Positions 23,884 through 36,573 of a stretch of DNA of 64,000 bases are shown here, piece by piece (within the stretch, counting starts at the first letter, position 1; the number at the start of each line of letters is the position of its first letter). The stretch lies in the NCBI GenBank assembly GCA_033065855.1, contig JAVXUO010002148.1, positions 62,001-126,000 of the forward strand, written 5' to 3'. This DNA comes from Escallonia rubra (Eukaryota; Streptophyta; Magnoliopsida; Escalloniales; Escalloniaceae). The position numbers were made by a program, and so were the translations under genes. A model generated the notes under the pieces. That model made no database searches. It saw only the letters and a list, made by a program, of their open reading frames with translations, and had not been told where the DNA came from.

Positions 23884-24933
23884 CTAGAAAAAATCCAAAA
23901 GTATCGTATCGCTCATAGAAGCGCTTGCGCAAATTAACGTTACATTGTCGGCTGCCGCAGGAATCCAGTCATTAGTAGCTGGGTTCCCCTTGCACGAAGC
24001 ATGACACGCGCATGCTGAATCTGAATCAATGCTGAAAGAGGAACCATTTGTGTTCTCCATTTTGATGAACCCTGTTCCTGTCTGAAACAAGTAAAGAGAA
24101 ACATGCTTGCTTTAGGCTAGCTATTTAGAGAATGGCAACAAGGAGGAGGTACAATTAGGTAAGGTCTCCCAAAATTAGGTGAAGAATCATTATGAGTTCC
24201 TTCAGGATCCCAAAAAAAATGAGAATGGCAAGTCTTTAGAGAGTAATACAGTATGGTGTTGCTTGTCCACGCCATTGAGATCCTTGTAGTATTCTGTCTC
24301 CACAAACTCCTCTCTCACTTTGCCTCCATTGTATTCAAGTTTCTGCACCGCCACAGGGAAAAATACTTCAAAATAGCAACAACATGAAACATATAGAGCA
24401 TAATATGGTGATGGAGTTTGGGCTCCGTCTCATGCGTTTCTTGAGCGAAGACTTGTTTTTTTTTTTTTTTGTGATTAGTAGACCTTACTGCGTTGCCTCT
24501 CTATTATAAATGGCGTATTTTTTAGACTGTTAGTAATCAAATCTACTGACTCTCAACTCTCAAGTAGACCCTATTTATATGTCGCGTATGACCGATTGTT
24601 AATTTGGTTACTAACACTCTATAACAGACCTTATTCGGTAGATAAGAAAATCAAACCCATCATCATATAAATAACACGGACTCGATCATAAGGAGCAAAA
24701 GAAGAAACCTGGGAATCATTCTGAAGATGTTGGAACTCCAGGTTTTCGGGAATGACTCCATTATCAGTGCCTTGACCCTCAACATATTTGGAAGAGTAAT
24801 CGCTTCGCTGAGGCTTGGAGTGTCGCTTTGGTGCCAAGTTGTCAAAGTAGTCTCTTGTCTCCCCTTCAATCTTTGCCTCTTCCTCCCTTGACGTATGAAC
24901 GTCGCTGCGGTTTGGCCTCCCACCACATTCCAT
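23884..24933 (-). CDS. MEE59-like small plant protein (maternal effect embryo arrest 59 family)
   Basis: Three exons on the minus strand: 24709-24933, 24250-24342 and 23884-24081 (75, 31 and 65 codons plus stop), all phase 0, giving 171 residues. Exon 1 starts MECGGRPNRSDVH and contains RDYFDNLAPKRHSKPQRS; exon 2 contains EEFVETEYYKDLNGVDKQHH; exon 3 starts TGTGFIKMENTNG and contains CHASCKGNPATNDWIP. These blocks match, from memory, the Arabidopsis MEE59 family, whose biochemical role is unknown. There are no membrane segments or catalytic motifs. The ATG at 24933 is chosen because conservation begins there; the upstream frame is a CT-repeat product. The gene is convergent with SKI2. Family name moderately sure, gene structure more so. 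Confidence 0.75.
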
Positions 24934-24938
24934 TTCTC

Positions 24939-24941
<3 letters not shown>

Positions 24942-24969
<28 letters not shown>

Positions 24970-24970
24970 C
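24942..24970. repeat. CT microsatellite just upstream of the MEE59-like start
   Basis: A (CT)n tract lies immediately 5' of the minus-strand ATG, so it is (GA)n in the transcript sense. It probably lies in the 5' untranslated region or core promoter. Confidence 0.7.
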
Positions 24971-25207
24971 TTTTCCTCTCTCTTTGGTATACTCAAGTCC
25001 TAATTGTGAATCATTGATTGACATGTTATGGATAGATATTTTATGCTAGATATTTTCTTTTTGTGTAGCCAAGTTTCCAAAATATCTGAAGAGAGTTATC
25101 CATTGATGAGAATGGTAGGTGAGTGTAGGGACAAGTCTCTTTCAGGACTGGGTCACCGTGGAACCTTTAGGAGGACATCCATGTCACACACTCACATGAG
25201 TATGAGC

Positions 25208-25350
25208 CGGATCAGGATCCCTGCTGTAACCTTACAGCAGGGGTGCTGTCCTTCTGTCTGTGAGAGGGGGAAGGGAGAGAGAACCATTCTCTCTCTCTTC
25301 CCCCTCTCACAGCAACATGGGACATGGTTACAGCAGCGAATCTTGATCCG
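25208..25350. mobile_element. 143-bp palindromic hairpin, MITE-like
   Basis: Outer arms cggatcaggatccctgctgt (left) and acagcagcgaatcttgatcc (right) are imperfect inverted copies. The inner arms, ctgtgagagggggaagggag and ctcttccccctctcacag, pair almost perfectly around a tiny loop near 25288. The flanks tatgagc and tttgagc match at 6 of 7 bases, which could be a target duplication. No coding capacity. Confidence 0.65.
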
Positions 25351-25529
25351 TTTGAGCCTATCCAAACTTTTGACGTAGCTTCCATAATTGAGATCATCTA
25401 TCTATTGACCTTTTTTTTTTTTTTTTGGTGGGTGATTTGGTGGTGGGCAGGTAAAAGGACATTTATTTAGTCCTAATGGTTGCACTTGCAAACTTGTATG
25501 GAAGTTTCTCATGGTCAAGAGGTTAGAGG

Positions 25530-25591
25530 AGAGTGTGTGTGTGTGTGTGTGGGTGGGGGGGTGGGTGGTGGTGGGGGGGGGGGGGGGGGGG
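25530..25591. repeat. (GT)n followed by a long G tract
   Basis: A GT dinucleotide run passes into gggtggggg and then an uninterrupted G run of about 20. Length in such tracts is unreliable in assemblies. Confidence 0.85.
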
Positions 25592-26603
25592 TTGTTTGAA
25601 AAAGGACATTAGTCTTAATGAGTTAATTGTTGCGCTTGGAAACTTTCTCAATACCTTCATCATAGTTAGTATTAATACACAAGTCATTTGAAACGGTCGC
25701 AAAGCTTGTATGAATTGAGGTGAGATGATTGCAATGGTCAAGAAAGGAGAGATTGGGGGGTTGGGGGTGGGGGTGGGGTTGTGCAGTAGTATTAAGAATG
25801 GGGACACATCAATGTTGGTTGAATTTTTTTTTTTCTACATTCTCCAGCATAACTCCCTTTTTGCTCCTCAAATAACAAGAAGGTATTGTTTGTTGCTAAA
25901 ATCTCTTTAAATGAAGTACAGTAAACTCCATCGCCATTAGACAAAATTCAGAGAATTAGTCAAATATGACATATTGATGTAGTCAGCTTCATATAGACGA
26001 TGATAAATACGTGTGTCGCTAATAACATGTTCAACAATAGTTCCGTGACAACACCGTTTATTATAACTGCAAACTGCACGAAATCTAAATTGCACATTTT
26101 CTATGTCACTTTGTACAGCACGTTCGAAGAGGTTCAATACTTCTTGTAACGACTTAGTAAACAGTGTTATTTGAAATTATTGGTGATTTAAAAAACAAAC
26201 ACAAGTTCTACAAATTACGAATATGAATAGTGTGAATCGTACCTGAATTGGATAGGTGCTCTCCAAAAACCACGAATATGAATAGGTGAATCGCACTTGA
26301 ATTGAATGTGTGTAAACAAATGTAGACGCTACGAAAAGGACAAGGAAGAGAGGCTGAATCAGGAAAGAAGCCCATTTGGCATGTCTCTAAGACCCAGACC
26401 CCAAGCCCAGAAAAGATCTACGGCCTAAGTACTGGTGGGTGATTGAGAGTAGGAGACGTTTTGGTGATATTTTGACGCAAAAGGTGCATGGCCCCAAACA
26501 TGTCCACATTGTATTCATTTTCCAACCCTAAATACCCACACAATATCCTCAGCTCCTTTCTCAATCCAATCCCTTACTCGTAAACTCTCCAAACAATAAA
26601 AAT

Positions 26604-27025
26604 TGATATAACTCAAATATAACTCCCAATAATTGGGGGAACCGGCGAATCCCAGTCAAACTGGGAGATTTATGATTATCTTATCAGGATTTTAAAAGAG
26701 TCTTTAAAGATTGTGACGTGATCCTCGAGGATCCTAACACGATCCTGATTGGATTAGTCCACAGCCTAGTCCTACTAGGACCCTCCTCCTACATCTATAT
26801 AAAGGGGTCTACCCCCCAGGTATGGGACAACTACACAAACAGATACACGTTGTGTCTTTCATGCTTTTTCAGAGTTATTTTCCTGTAGCTGCGCTCTGAC
26901 TTAAGCATCGGAGAGTTCTACGCCGGGAACCCCACCCGGCGGTCACTCGTTTTCTGTCTTGCAGGTCATCGGTCCGGGCTCGGGTTCCGCAACGTACGCG
27001 GAGCATATTTTTAGCAGCAATAACA
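26604..27025 (+). mobile_element. Probable LTR remnant (Ty3-like)
   Basis: About 420 bp with LTR-like layout: TG start, a TATA box (ctatataaagg, near 26796), then tgcgctctgacttaagcatc and gccgggaaccccacccggcg, an R/U5-type block familiar from plant Ty3-group LTRs, and a CA-type ending. No matching 5-bp duplication is seen at the proposed ends and there is no partner LTR or internal region, so boundaries are approximate. It reads as a solo LTR or fragment. Confidence 0.5.
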
Positions 27026-27677
27026 ATGAAAAATGAAACGCGGTGCTCGTTTGTCGTATCTCGATTCCGAAAGATAGATCGATCACGCCTACATTAGGGA
27101 TCAATCGTTGTTACGTAGTTTAGACTCAAGTGACCTTCAATAGACCTATAAGAACACATTATCACGCTGGATACGTAAATAAAGACACGACAAGAATATT
27201 ATTAGCCTCCAAATCTCGTCTTAAAGCAGATGAAGGTATTGATAAATTGGTGAAGGAAACCTGTATTGTTGTATCTTGATCTTCAATTCACCATGGAATT
27301 CAAACCACTTGTTTGGGAATATCTTGAGTTACGAATTTTCTTGCTTGCTATTTGTTTTTCCTTTATCATAGTGTAATTTGAACTCTGTTTATTTGTCAAC
27401 TTAGTAGTGGTGTACCTTGATTTTTTTCCTCCACGTACGACCAAAAGCTTGCACGTGAGGATTAGTATTATAAGATGATACATTGTCGTGCTCGTTCTCT
27501 TATAACTTAAATTTTTATAATAAGTAATAATTTGACAGGTACTTCTAGTCTGATAGCAAGCTTAAGCAAATACAAAAACTACAAAACAAACGTGATTAGT
27601 GTTACAAACTCGACAGTCATACAATTCATTGTTTTCCTCCAAACATTTGTAATGAATGAATCAATCCAAGTGGGGGG

Positions 27678-28263
27678 TAGGGGCGGAGCTAGAAAGTTTA
27701 ATTGGGGGGTGCCAAAAAATTATAAGAAAAATTAATGGCTACCGTAAAAGAATTCGCGTCACTATTTAATGTGTTAAGTGCAAAATAGATTACTTAATTT
27801 GACAACTAATCATACAAGTTTACTATTCATACTGATTTACTTAAATTGGTAACAACAAATTACTAATTTTCTATAGAAAAATTACATCTTATTGTCGATC
27901 TATTCTGTATTACTATTAATTGTACGAGAAAAATAATCACGAATAAGTTAAAATACGGCAAGAATTTAAAAGAACTAACTTTGATCTTTTCTTTATAACT
28001 GTAACTTTGAAATTTGAAAGAATGAAGATGAACAAGTGAACGAGAAAAACAAAAAAATATGGCAGGCGGTGAGACAAAAAGTCAAAGACACAATAAATAA
28101 AATAATACATTAAGGTTTTTACAATATAATGACAAGTTTCCTAAATATTTTAAACTTGATTAACCATTACATAAAATAGTTAAACACAAATTTTCAAATT
28201 GGGGTGGGGGGGGGGGGGGGGGGGGCCAAGGCCCCCCTTGGCCATGCTTTGCATCCGCCCCTG
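27678..28263. mobile_element. hAT-type MITE with 8-bp target duplication
   Basis: The left end taggggcggagc and the right end gcatccgcccctg are inverted copies of a common plant hAT terminus. An exact 8-bp repeat, gtgggggg, flanks the element at 27670-27677 and 28264-28271. The 586-bp interior is AT-rich with no transposase and carries a long G tract at about 28206-28225. Confidence 0.8.
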
Positions 28264-28699
28264 GTGGGGGGTAGGGGACGGCCCGATGAGTGCTTAAAGA
28301 GTTGACAAGCGGCCGATGTCCACAGGCTAAGTAGTATATTCCCTTTGATTTCCTTTAATCTTATCAGACTTTACATCTTGCTTATAATATGAAAATTTCC
28401 TCACCATAAGGAAGTGCCCATGTTTCTTTTGAACTTTGAACCTAGTGCCATTAATTTCTTGGAATAACATCACTGAACTTTCTAAATTTAGGAGTAAATT
28501 ATAGCCGAAGGCACAATTTTCACAAAGTGGATACTCGTATTCAAAATGTGGAAAAAATTGTATCAGGTTCTTCCAACATGAGGGTCTCGTAATCCTATCT
28601 AACGATTCATTTGAAAATGCAAAAACAATATACTTAATACGTTTTTAACACTAAATATGTATGCCATACATATCTTTATCTTTTTATTTCTCTCTCTCT

Positions 28700-29530
28700 G
28701 TCTCTCTGTCTCTCCCCCCCCCCCCCCCCCCCCCCCCCCACCCCCTCCCCCCCCCTCCCCCCCCCCCCCTCCTCCCTTCCATCCATTTCCTTCTTCACAC
28801 CACACACATACCACGCGCACAACCACCACAGATGTCAGCAAACACCAGAATCCTCCATAGACCCTGACAGTTTAGCTGCACGCACACACACATGCAAAAC
28901 AAAATTGCACACACGCCAAACTATTAACTTCACCGACGCTATCGCTAACTCCCTCTATTGTCGCATGATGCCAAACCCCTTTTCCACACTATCCCCAGTC
29001 TGTTGCCACCACAATGAGTTGTGTAACCCACGATGGCGTGAGCCCTTGCCGCCACCAAGTAGTGATCTCAATTTAGCAGTCCATGTGCCACACATAGATC
29101 TACACACATGCGCGCGCGCACACACACACACACACACATGTAGGCATATCTGCAGTTCCATGTGGTGCCGCATGGGTTATTAGGTCGGGGAGGATATGGT
29201 CGTGGGGTTGGGGTTGAAGAAGGCAGACCTATATATGTGTTGTCGTGGTAATGCCTTGGTGGATGATATTGTGATGGTGGTAGTGATGTTAGTTATGCTG
29301 GTGTTGTGATAGCTAGTGATGGTGGAACGGTGTCGCAATGGTACCGCCGTGGTTGTTGGATGGTGAAGGATATGGTGGGGTTCAGTTGTGTGTGAGAGTG
29401 TAGGGGTGGATCTTTGGATTTTATCTCTGTTGGTTTTTTGTTGGATCCTTGGTAGATTTGGCTAGTGGTGTTGGGGTGGTTAGGGTTGGTGGTGTTGGGG
29501 TCGATCTGAGTATACGTGAGCATGAAAGAG
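28700..29530. repeat. Low-complexity block (C tracts, CA/GT-rich)
   Basis: It begins with CT and long C runs (28713-28770), continues through CA-rich sequence, an alternating cgcgcgcacacaca run near 29110, and then GT/GGT-rich sequence to about 29500. The proline-, histidine- or glycine-rich frames predicted here are products of composition. The CA-then-GT order resembles the fold-back element at 1298-2379, but I found no terminal repeats. Confidence 0.65.
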
Positions 29531-32000
29531 AAAGTAGAAAAAAGGCTAGAGGGCAACTAAAACTAATGGCTCTAATACATGATTCTATGGTAAATAAACA
29601 CAAAAATGGATATTTTACCGCAAAAATTCTCCTAAAATGTGACGTTTACTAAAACGCCTATAAAATACGACACTTGAACAAATTACACTTAAATTTAAGG
29701 GATCATAGTAAAAGACGCATTAACAGAACGACACTCAAATTAAGATCTTAAATAAACGGCCTTCATTTAATCTTTGTCTCTGTAATCGTCTCAATCTTTA
29801 TTCTCTTAATATAACTATCTTGTTAGGTGTTCACTCTCATGTATAGTATATTTCAATTAACTATCTTGTCCCTAGATCTCTTCACTCTTTCATTCACTCT
29901 TTCATACTTGCAAACGGATCATGTGTTCAACAAAAGGTGGGACATAAAAATTAGGAAGTCTATTTTGATCCAGTAAAGTGCAGTTATATGTAATGTGAAT
30001 TAAATTGGCACACAAATTTTTGGGTTACCCTTGAATTTATTTATTTTTGTCAAAATTTCCTTTGTAGGCATTTCAGCTCAAGCAATTTACAGATATACTC
30101 ACTTAACTTTACAGTTTATCCCTCACTTACCTACACTGCCCTTGAATTTACCAAAGGTTCGAAGTGATTGTACGAATTGGCTACTAATAAAATTGTGGGT
30201 GATTCAGACATGCCCATTCGATGTTAGAGTGGTCTGTTTGTTGGGTTTAATAAATGGTCATGATATATAATTAGACTTAGGATTTATTTTTTTTTCTTTT
30301 GTCAATTAGGTGCACACTCCTCCGTACACAATTTCTGGTTTCGCCACTGCCACCGGTTGCTTTCATGCATGCATGGAAAAAGTTCAAAAGTCCAAACACC
30401 AACAGCCAATGAACAAAAGAGATGATAGTAAAGGACCAAACAAGGGTCTAAGAGATCACATAACAAGATGAGAGTGTTCGGTTTTTTCTAATTCGGGCAA
30501 TTTTTTTGTGGTCGACCTTCACACAGGAATTCAGGCAACTTCCAGGATTCTAACAATGCGCTAAGTCTTCAGCATAAAGATGCAAAAATGTACAGCTATA
30601 TGTGCGTCGTCTTCTGCTTTGGATGACCATTCCCTTCTAATTCCCTTCTACCTGGCAAAAAAATATCTCCACCGCTAGTTATGAGTTATGGCAATGATGT
30701 TCATGTTTGGGTTCAATCACTTCCATTGAATGGTGGAGCAAATTATTTTTTGGCCTTTCTTTAAGAACTTCTGTATAATGAAACACTATTACTAACTAAT
30801 ACAGATGCACCCGACCACAAAGTTATCTGATTGATTTGAAAAGAAAAATGTACATGAACTAAGAAAATCAGGACTTGATGCATATCATCTAACTAAATCT
30901 CACAGTTGATTATAAGAAGAAACTAAAACTAAATCTCACCGATACCGACGCGTCGTCTTACATCGATAACTGCCAACAACTGCTCCTACTTCCTTTACTA
31001 TCATTTTTTTCGTCTACTAACAATCACCGTTAACTACGTCAAACTGGTACCGAGTCATGTCGCTAAAATTTAGGTCATAACCCCATCCTTAGTCAACATT
31101 TAATTCTGGAAGTGCGTATGTTGCTAATTAACCCCTTGACTTGTCAAATTGTTATCGGGGTTACTGGTAAAATCAATTTTCAGTGCCAACGACATATGTT
31201 AGGCCAATTTTTACCAATTAAGTTGGAGATGAAGCAGATGTTGACTTAATATACAGCATCAGAGTTCACAGTTGCACAGTCTCTTCAGTTTTGACCCTTC
31301 ATGCATGCGTCTGGCCACGCTTACGTATTTTGTTACCAAGTGTTATCGCCAATCAAAAGCTTGCACATTAGACAGAGAAAAGAAAATTTTCTCATCTTCA
31401 ACCAAAATTTGGATGTATAACATTAAAATGGCAAAGATATGGCTTAGGCTTTTTTACATCCATGGAACAAATTAATGAAGTCTACATACCACACCCCGCA
31501 AATAAAAGTATAGAACGATCACTCTTGTTTCTGCAGTTATAACTGAAAAAACTTTTGCAGTAATCCGGATAATATAGGAATAACCTACAACCATCTTCTA
31601 TAGCGATAAACGATGATCTTCGAATACGTTTAGTGGCTTTTAACTAGTAACTTTAAATAAATATTGTTGAGTAATTGCAGCTAAAGTTGCTTGCAAAACG
31701 TCACTAACAATATCTAGTGACAACCGGTAAGCACTATATCGAGGTTGCAGGCATCGAAATTTCTACCAAAATCTTTTCTTTACAAATATGAGAAAGTTTT
31801 TGCCTAGAAGCAAGTCGATCTTTTTCCCTACTAATTTCACATCTATACAACCCACGTACTACTAGACCTGAGGCATGATAGTTCATGTCTCTCTGACATT
31901 GAACATCTTTCGTTTGGCGTTTATAGAAGCTACAGAGCTGATATAACCACCCCCCCACCCCACAACTAAATAAAAAAGGAAGGAGATTTCATTGCGTTGT
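29531..32000. other. Intergenic DNA, no feature recognised
   Basis: AT-rich sequence without coding similarity, splice-consistent exons, clear terminal repeats or RNA genes on either strand. Confidence 0.5.
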
Positions 32001-32009
32001 TCTAGCTTC

Positions 32010-32210
32010 ATAAATAAATCTATAAATACTCGAGCCATTTGAGGCACTTGTATGACATCCCACGTAACTACACAGCCCTCTCTCTCTCTCTCTCCATTAT
32101 ATACCTAACTTCAGATCCCAAACCAGTTCATACATAGTGATCATATATAGCTAGCTGAGGAACTATGTTCCCAAACATTCTACTTCGGCCATTCCGACCA
32201 GACAGTTCGA
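32010..32210 (+). promoter_or_regulatory. Possible promoter and first exon of a small or non-coding transcript
   Basis: A TATA-like tctataaatact near 32018 is followed by a CT microsatellite (about 32075-32092) and a short frame at 32165-32212 starting MFPNILLRPF that ends at a good donor (gaggtaacc). This layout is promoter-like and about 2.2 kb upstream of GIL1. I found no downstream exon and no miRNA foldback, so it is a weak call. Confidence 0.25.
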
Positions 32211-32929
32211 GGTAACCCACATTAAGCTGCTTATGTAATTTCCTGCTGCAGATTCTCAGATCATAACAGCTGTTAAAGTATCTTGATATCTAGGTTTTAA
32301 TCTTTGTTGGTGGATCTTAGTTCAAAAGCAGCGTAAGAATGGCGTGACAACGGTGATTTTAAAACAAGAATGACTTGATATGTACAACTAGTAACGTTGA
32401 ACAAAACTTGGGGTTTGGTTTCTCGCCCGATCATGGGATTTTATGCACTACTAGTAATGTTTAAGCTTTAAGACAAGGCCTATATGTGGCAGCGGACTGT
32501 TAAGTGACTTGTCATCACCGTACGATGTAATCAAGTTTGATATATATTAATTTCATTTGCAGGGGTAGGTAGTGCATTATTTATCATTTCTTTAGCGAAC
32601 AAAAAAGTCACTTAAGAGTGACAAACTTTACGTAAGCGCACTTTGCCGTTGGTGCATTATTTGATACGTTACGCTTTCCTCAATTAATGGTCCCATTAGT
32701 TACCGAGTTCCTAACATACTCCTGCTTCATTTTTATTTGGATGTTCTTAAGATAGAGATTATTAGGTTCTGATGGAATCCTTAAATAGCTTTAGCGTAAT
32801 ATTAGGCTATCAACCATGTTTCTATCATCCGATCCCAATCACTCTATTAATGTTGAAAATTTCTTACCATTCCAAACTGAAGAAAAGGCTGGATCCAGAG
32901 AAGGGGTTACTAGGAGCCTTCTTTCATGT

Positions 32930-33074
32930 GTAACAGTGATAGATATGACGTAGTGTAACACATTGATGAAATCTAACGAGATGGAGGAATTTTGTTTCGG
33001 GCAATAAAGGATCAAGTTTTCAATATTCCATCATCTACTCTATAGTTACACCACGTCATCACTGTCACGGTTAC
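32930..33074. mobile_element. 145-bp inverted-repeat element, MITE-like
   Basis: The first 30 bp (gtaacagtgatagatatgac, then gtagtgtaac) are matched in reverse complement by the last 30 bp (starting gttacaccacgtcatcactg). About 85 bp of unrelated sequence lies between. No target duplication was established. Confidence 0.55.
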
Positions 33075-34462
33075 ATTAAACTTTGTTTCCTCAGCCCACG
33101 CATCTAAACACCCCAGCATTCTAGTGGTTGAGCAATAAAATCGCCCCTACTTTAAAAAGAGAAAAAGGGGAGCAGTTAGAATTTCAAAATAAGAGAAGAA
33201 GTCTTATGGTTTATCATTAACAATTAACTTAGGCTGTTAAAAACTCCTGGAAACTTTTTCAAAGCAGAAAAAAGTGCTTCACCAAACTCCATTATCTTCG
33301 GACCCTGCCAAGATGAACTCCACTAAACCTGAAAAGGTGAGGACCTTACCTCATTAGAGATCCCTTTCCAACAAGATTTTTGCTTTCTGCACTGCAAATC
33401 ATTACAAAATGATCGCATACTCTTAACACTTTCGTCCCCTTTTTCATGTTTGGCTCCTTGCATCTGCATGAGAAACAAAATGTGATGCGACTGAACCCCA
33501 CGGGCAACACATTTTTAAACTAAGTATATGTTGTTAAATCATTAGATCGTTAGTATTTAACAAAAGTGTTTATTGGAAGGAAAAACGGTGTTGTTTGAGG
33601 CAAATTGTTCACGCATGGACTAGGGATAGACACATGGATGGTTCGCTTGTATTTGTGGCTTTATATATACTCTTCCCTTGAACTCTTTGTTATTAAAAAT
33701 GTCACGCATGAAGGAAGTAAAGGAACGGAAAATTAGATAGTTATGCAAGATTGAGAGAAACACCTCATCGAATTTTTAAAAGAGAAATCGACGCAAAATG
33801 TAGACAAACATAGTCGTTTCCTTTAGCTTTAACGAAACAGACAGAATAATTGAAATTAATAATAATTTTGTTTTACGTTTTATCGGCTACGCTACACTCT
33901 TATCTCCAAAGGTTTGTAACCGAAACTCTTTGATGCCCTTTAGTAATGCTTTCTTTTGGATCTGTAGCGACGAAAAGCGGATGGTAAGTAGTAGAAAGTG
34001 AAGCGTGATTAGTGATTACTTACTCTTAATTTTGCTTTGGCAGGAGGAATAATAATAACAAAGTAAAGGGCGTAATGGACGTGGAAATAATGGAGATGGG
34101 AAGGGGAAGGGAAAGGGAGCAGTACTATCCAAACGCAATCCCGTTCAACATAGATCCAGTTGCCAAACATGCACCCGCCTTCCCTTTGCGCACCCACAAC
34201 CCAAACCCCAGGTTAGCTCCTCCCCACACACACACTTGCTGCTAGAACTACTCCTTTCACTACTGTCTTCACTTCACTTCACTCCTCCATTACTATTATA
34301 TATATATCTCTCCCTCTCTCTCTCTCTCTCTCTCTCCCCCCAATTGATATCTTGTGCAGTGAATCAGTCTTGGCCCATCAAGGCATTAATTTGACTGCTC
34401 CTCGTTTGTACACACTGCATTTTTAACTTGGAAAAACGCCCAGAAACGGAAAGATCAAGAAG
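33075..34462 (+). promoter_or_regulatory. GIL1 upstream region with TATA and CT-rich leader
   Basis: Near 34296 a TA-rich stretch (ttatatatatat) is followed by a (CT)n tract at about 34308-34336, a common plant core-promoter and leader arrangement, about 125 bp before the GIL1 ATG. Nothing else is recognisable upstream to 33075. Confidence 0.5.
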
Positions 34463-36573
34463 ATGGCGAACAAGGTCTCCCACTTCTCCGATCTGATCCA
34501 ACGGGTAACTGCTTCTTGCCTGCTCCACCCACTCGCCTCTGGCCGCCACGACTCCGGCGACATCTCGGAAGATCTCGCCGGAGACATATCTGACTTGGAA
34601 CAGTTTCAAGAGGAGGAAGAGGAGGAAGAAGAAGAAGAGGGGAGGATTAGAGAACGAGGGTTTGTGAAGGAAGTGGAGGTGAAGGGTGAGAAAATGGTGG
34701 CGATGGAGGTGCTGATGGGGGAGGTGTTCGAGGCGGTGGCGTCCATGAAGAGGGCGTACGTGGGCCTGCAGGAGGCGCACTGCCCGTGGGACCCGGTGAA
34801 GATGAGGGTGGCCGATGCTTCGGTGGTGGCGGAGCTGAGGAGGCTTGGGGTTTTGAGGGAGAGGTTTAGGAGGAGCGTTGGCGGCGGCGGCGGTGCTGGG
34901 AGGGGGAGGAGGGTGGTGGGGGCGACTTTGAGGGAGGTGGTGGCGCCGTACGAGGCGGCGGTGAAGGAGCTGAAGAGAGACGTGAAGGCGCGGGAGGCCG
35001 AGGTGGAGACACTGAGGGAGAAGGTGAAGGCCGCGGCGAGTCTGGACAGCAGCGGCGGTGGTGGGAGGAAGGGCAGGTCTCATCAGTCAAGGAGGAAAGT
35101 CAGCTGCAGCAGCCAAGGTAACACAACTCTCTCTTCAACTCCAAATCCAAATGACAGTTGTAGCCTTCTGGTTTCGAGTAAATTACTAGTATTTTTCTTA
35201 AATTTCTATGCAAAGGTTGACTCAAGGCATTTGGGACAGAGATTTAGAAAGTAGTAGCACTACGTAGGGTCCTAGATTGTTAAAGCAGAAGGTGATCTCG
35301 GATGATCTCTACACTTGGGAAAATAGTACTACTTTCTGCCTTTTCCGGTACTAACTTTTGAGCAATGTAAGCATTCCTTTGGAGAACTTGAAGAAACAGA
35401 AAGGCATTTTGTCCCTGAAATCTGAACAATATGTTGTTGACGAATTACTGCAGCTGTAAATCAGACCTGCATTCTGTTAGATAGTCGATGGTTAGGCATC
35501 GAAATCGTTGGAAAAATTAGCATATGCACAAAGTACTAAGACATTGGCACTCCTAGTGCTACTTGAATACTTCTTGCAGTGTAGTCTTTGACATGGTAAT
35601 CTGAATTTGAGAACAGATCTTCAGGTATCATAAGAAACCTATTCTAAACTATTATGCTGCGAGTGTGTGTGTCTGTGTGTCATAGCATGTAAATAGGATA
35701 AACCGGTTTGTGTGCAGTAACTGCAATCTGTTTACTATAAGTTCTCAGGTAAAGATGGTCCAAACCTGATCACTTTTTGCGATGGCAGTTACTGCGGCAC
35801 CAGTTCCCGAGCTGTTCGAAGCTACCATGAGTTCAGTCAAAGAAACATCAAAGTCATTCACGGCTATGCTCCTCTCACTGATGCGATCCGCTCACTGGGA
35901 TATCACGGCTGCAGTGAGATCCATTGAAGCTGCCACTGCCACAGCCACGACCAACACCACTAACACCACCATCGACTCGATCGTCGGGCCAAACCATGCG
36001 AAGTATGCACTTGAGTCATACGTGAACCGCAAAGTCTTTCAAGGCTTTGACCACGAGACTTTCTACATGGATGGTAGCCTCTCATCCCTCCTGCACCCGG
36101 ACCAGTTCCGCCGGGATTGCTTCACGCAGTATCGCGACATGAAGGCCATGGATCCCATGGAGCTCCTCGGCATTCTACCAACCTGCCACTTTGGCAAATT
36201 CTGCTCGAAGAAGTACCTCTCCATTGTCCACCCTAAAATGGAGGAATCCCTGTTCGGGGACTTGGAGCAGCGCCGCCAAGTGCTGGCTGGAAACCACCCG
36301 AGGAGCCGGTTTTACGGTGAATTCCTTGGGCTGGCCAAGGCGGTCTGGCTGCTTCACTTGTTGGCATTCTCACTGGACCCACCACCGAGTCATTTTGAAG
36401 CCAGTAGAGGGGCTGAGTTTCATCAACAATACATGGACAGTGTGGTCAGGTTTCCAGGTGGAAGGGTTGCTATCAGTCAGGTCGTTGGATTTCCAGTGAG
36501 TCCTGGATTCAAGCTTGGAGATGGTTCCCTCATCAAAGCCAGGGTCTATCTCGTGCCAAAGAACGACTTCTAG
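34463..36573 (+). CDS. GIL1: GRAVITROPIC IN THE LIGHT 1 (DUF641 / GIL1-IRKI family)
   Basis: Plant-specific protein; in Arabidopsis GIL1 is needed for light to randomise hypocotyl growth direction downstream of phytochrome. Two exons, 34463-35117 and 35789-36573, join at phase 1 to give 479 residues, a normal family length. The N-terminus MANKVSHFSDLIQRVTASCL is the family signature, followed by an acidic run of glutamates at about 50-59, the DUF641 core (AVASMKRAYVGLQEAHCPWD, about 93-112), a predicted coiled coil about 155-195, and the conserved C-terminal domain with FQGFDHETFYMDGSLSSL, MELLGILPTCHFGKFC and FYGEFLGLAKAVWLLHLLAF. It ends IKARVYLVPKNDF. No signal peptide. Exon 1 is strongly GC-rich, so the opposite strand also shows a long spurious frame. 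Confidence 0.93.

Noticed and set aside
28599-28867. Proline-rich and glycine-rich frames
   Set aside because: Product of long C tracts; tract lengths are also unreliable.
34364-35090. 239-residue minus-strand frame opposite GIL1
   Set aside because: Shadow of the GC-rich GIL1 exon 1, His/Pro/Arg-rich and without homology.
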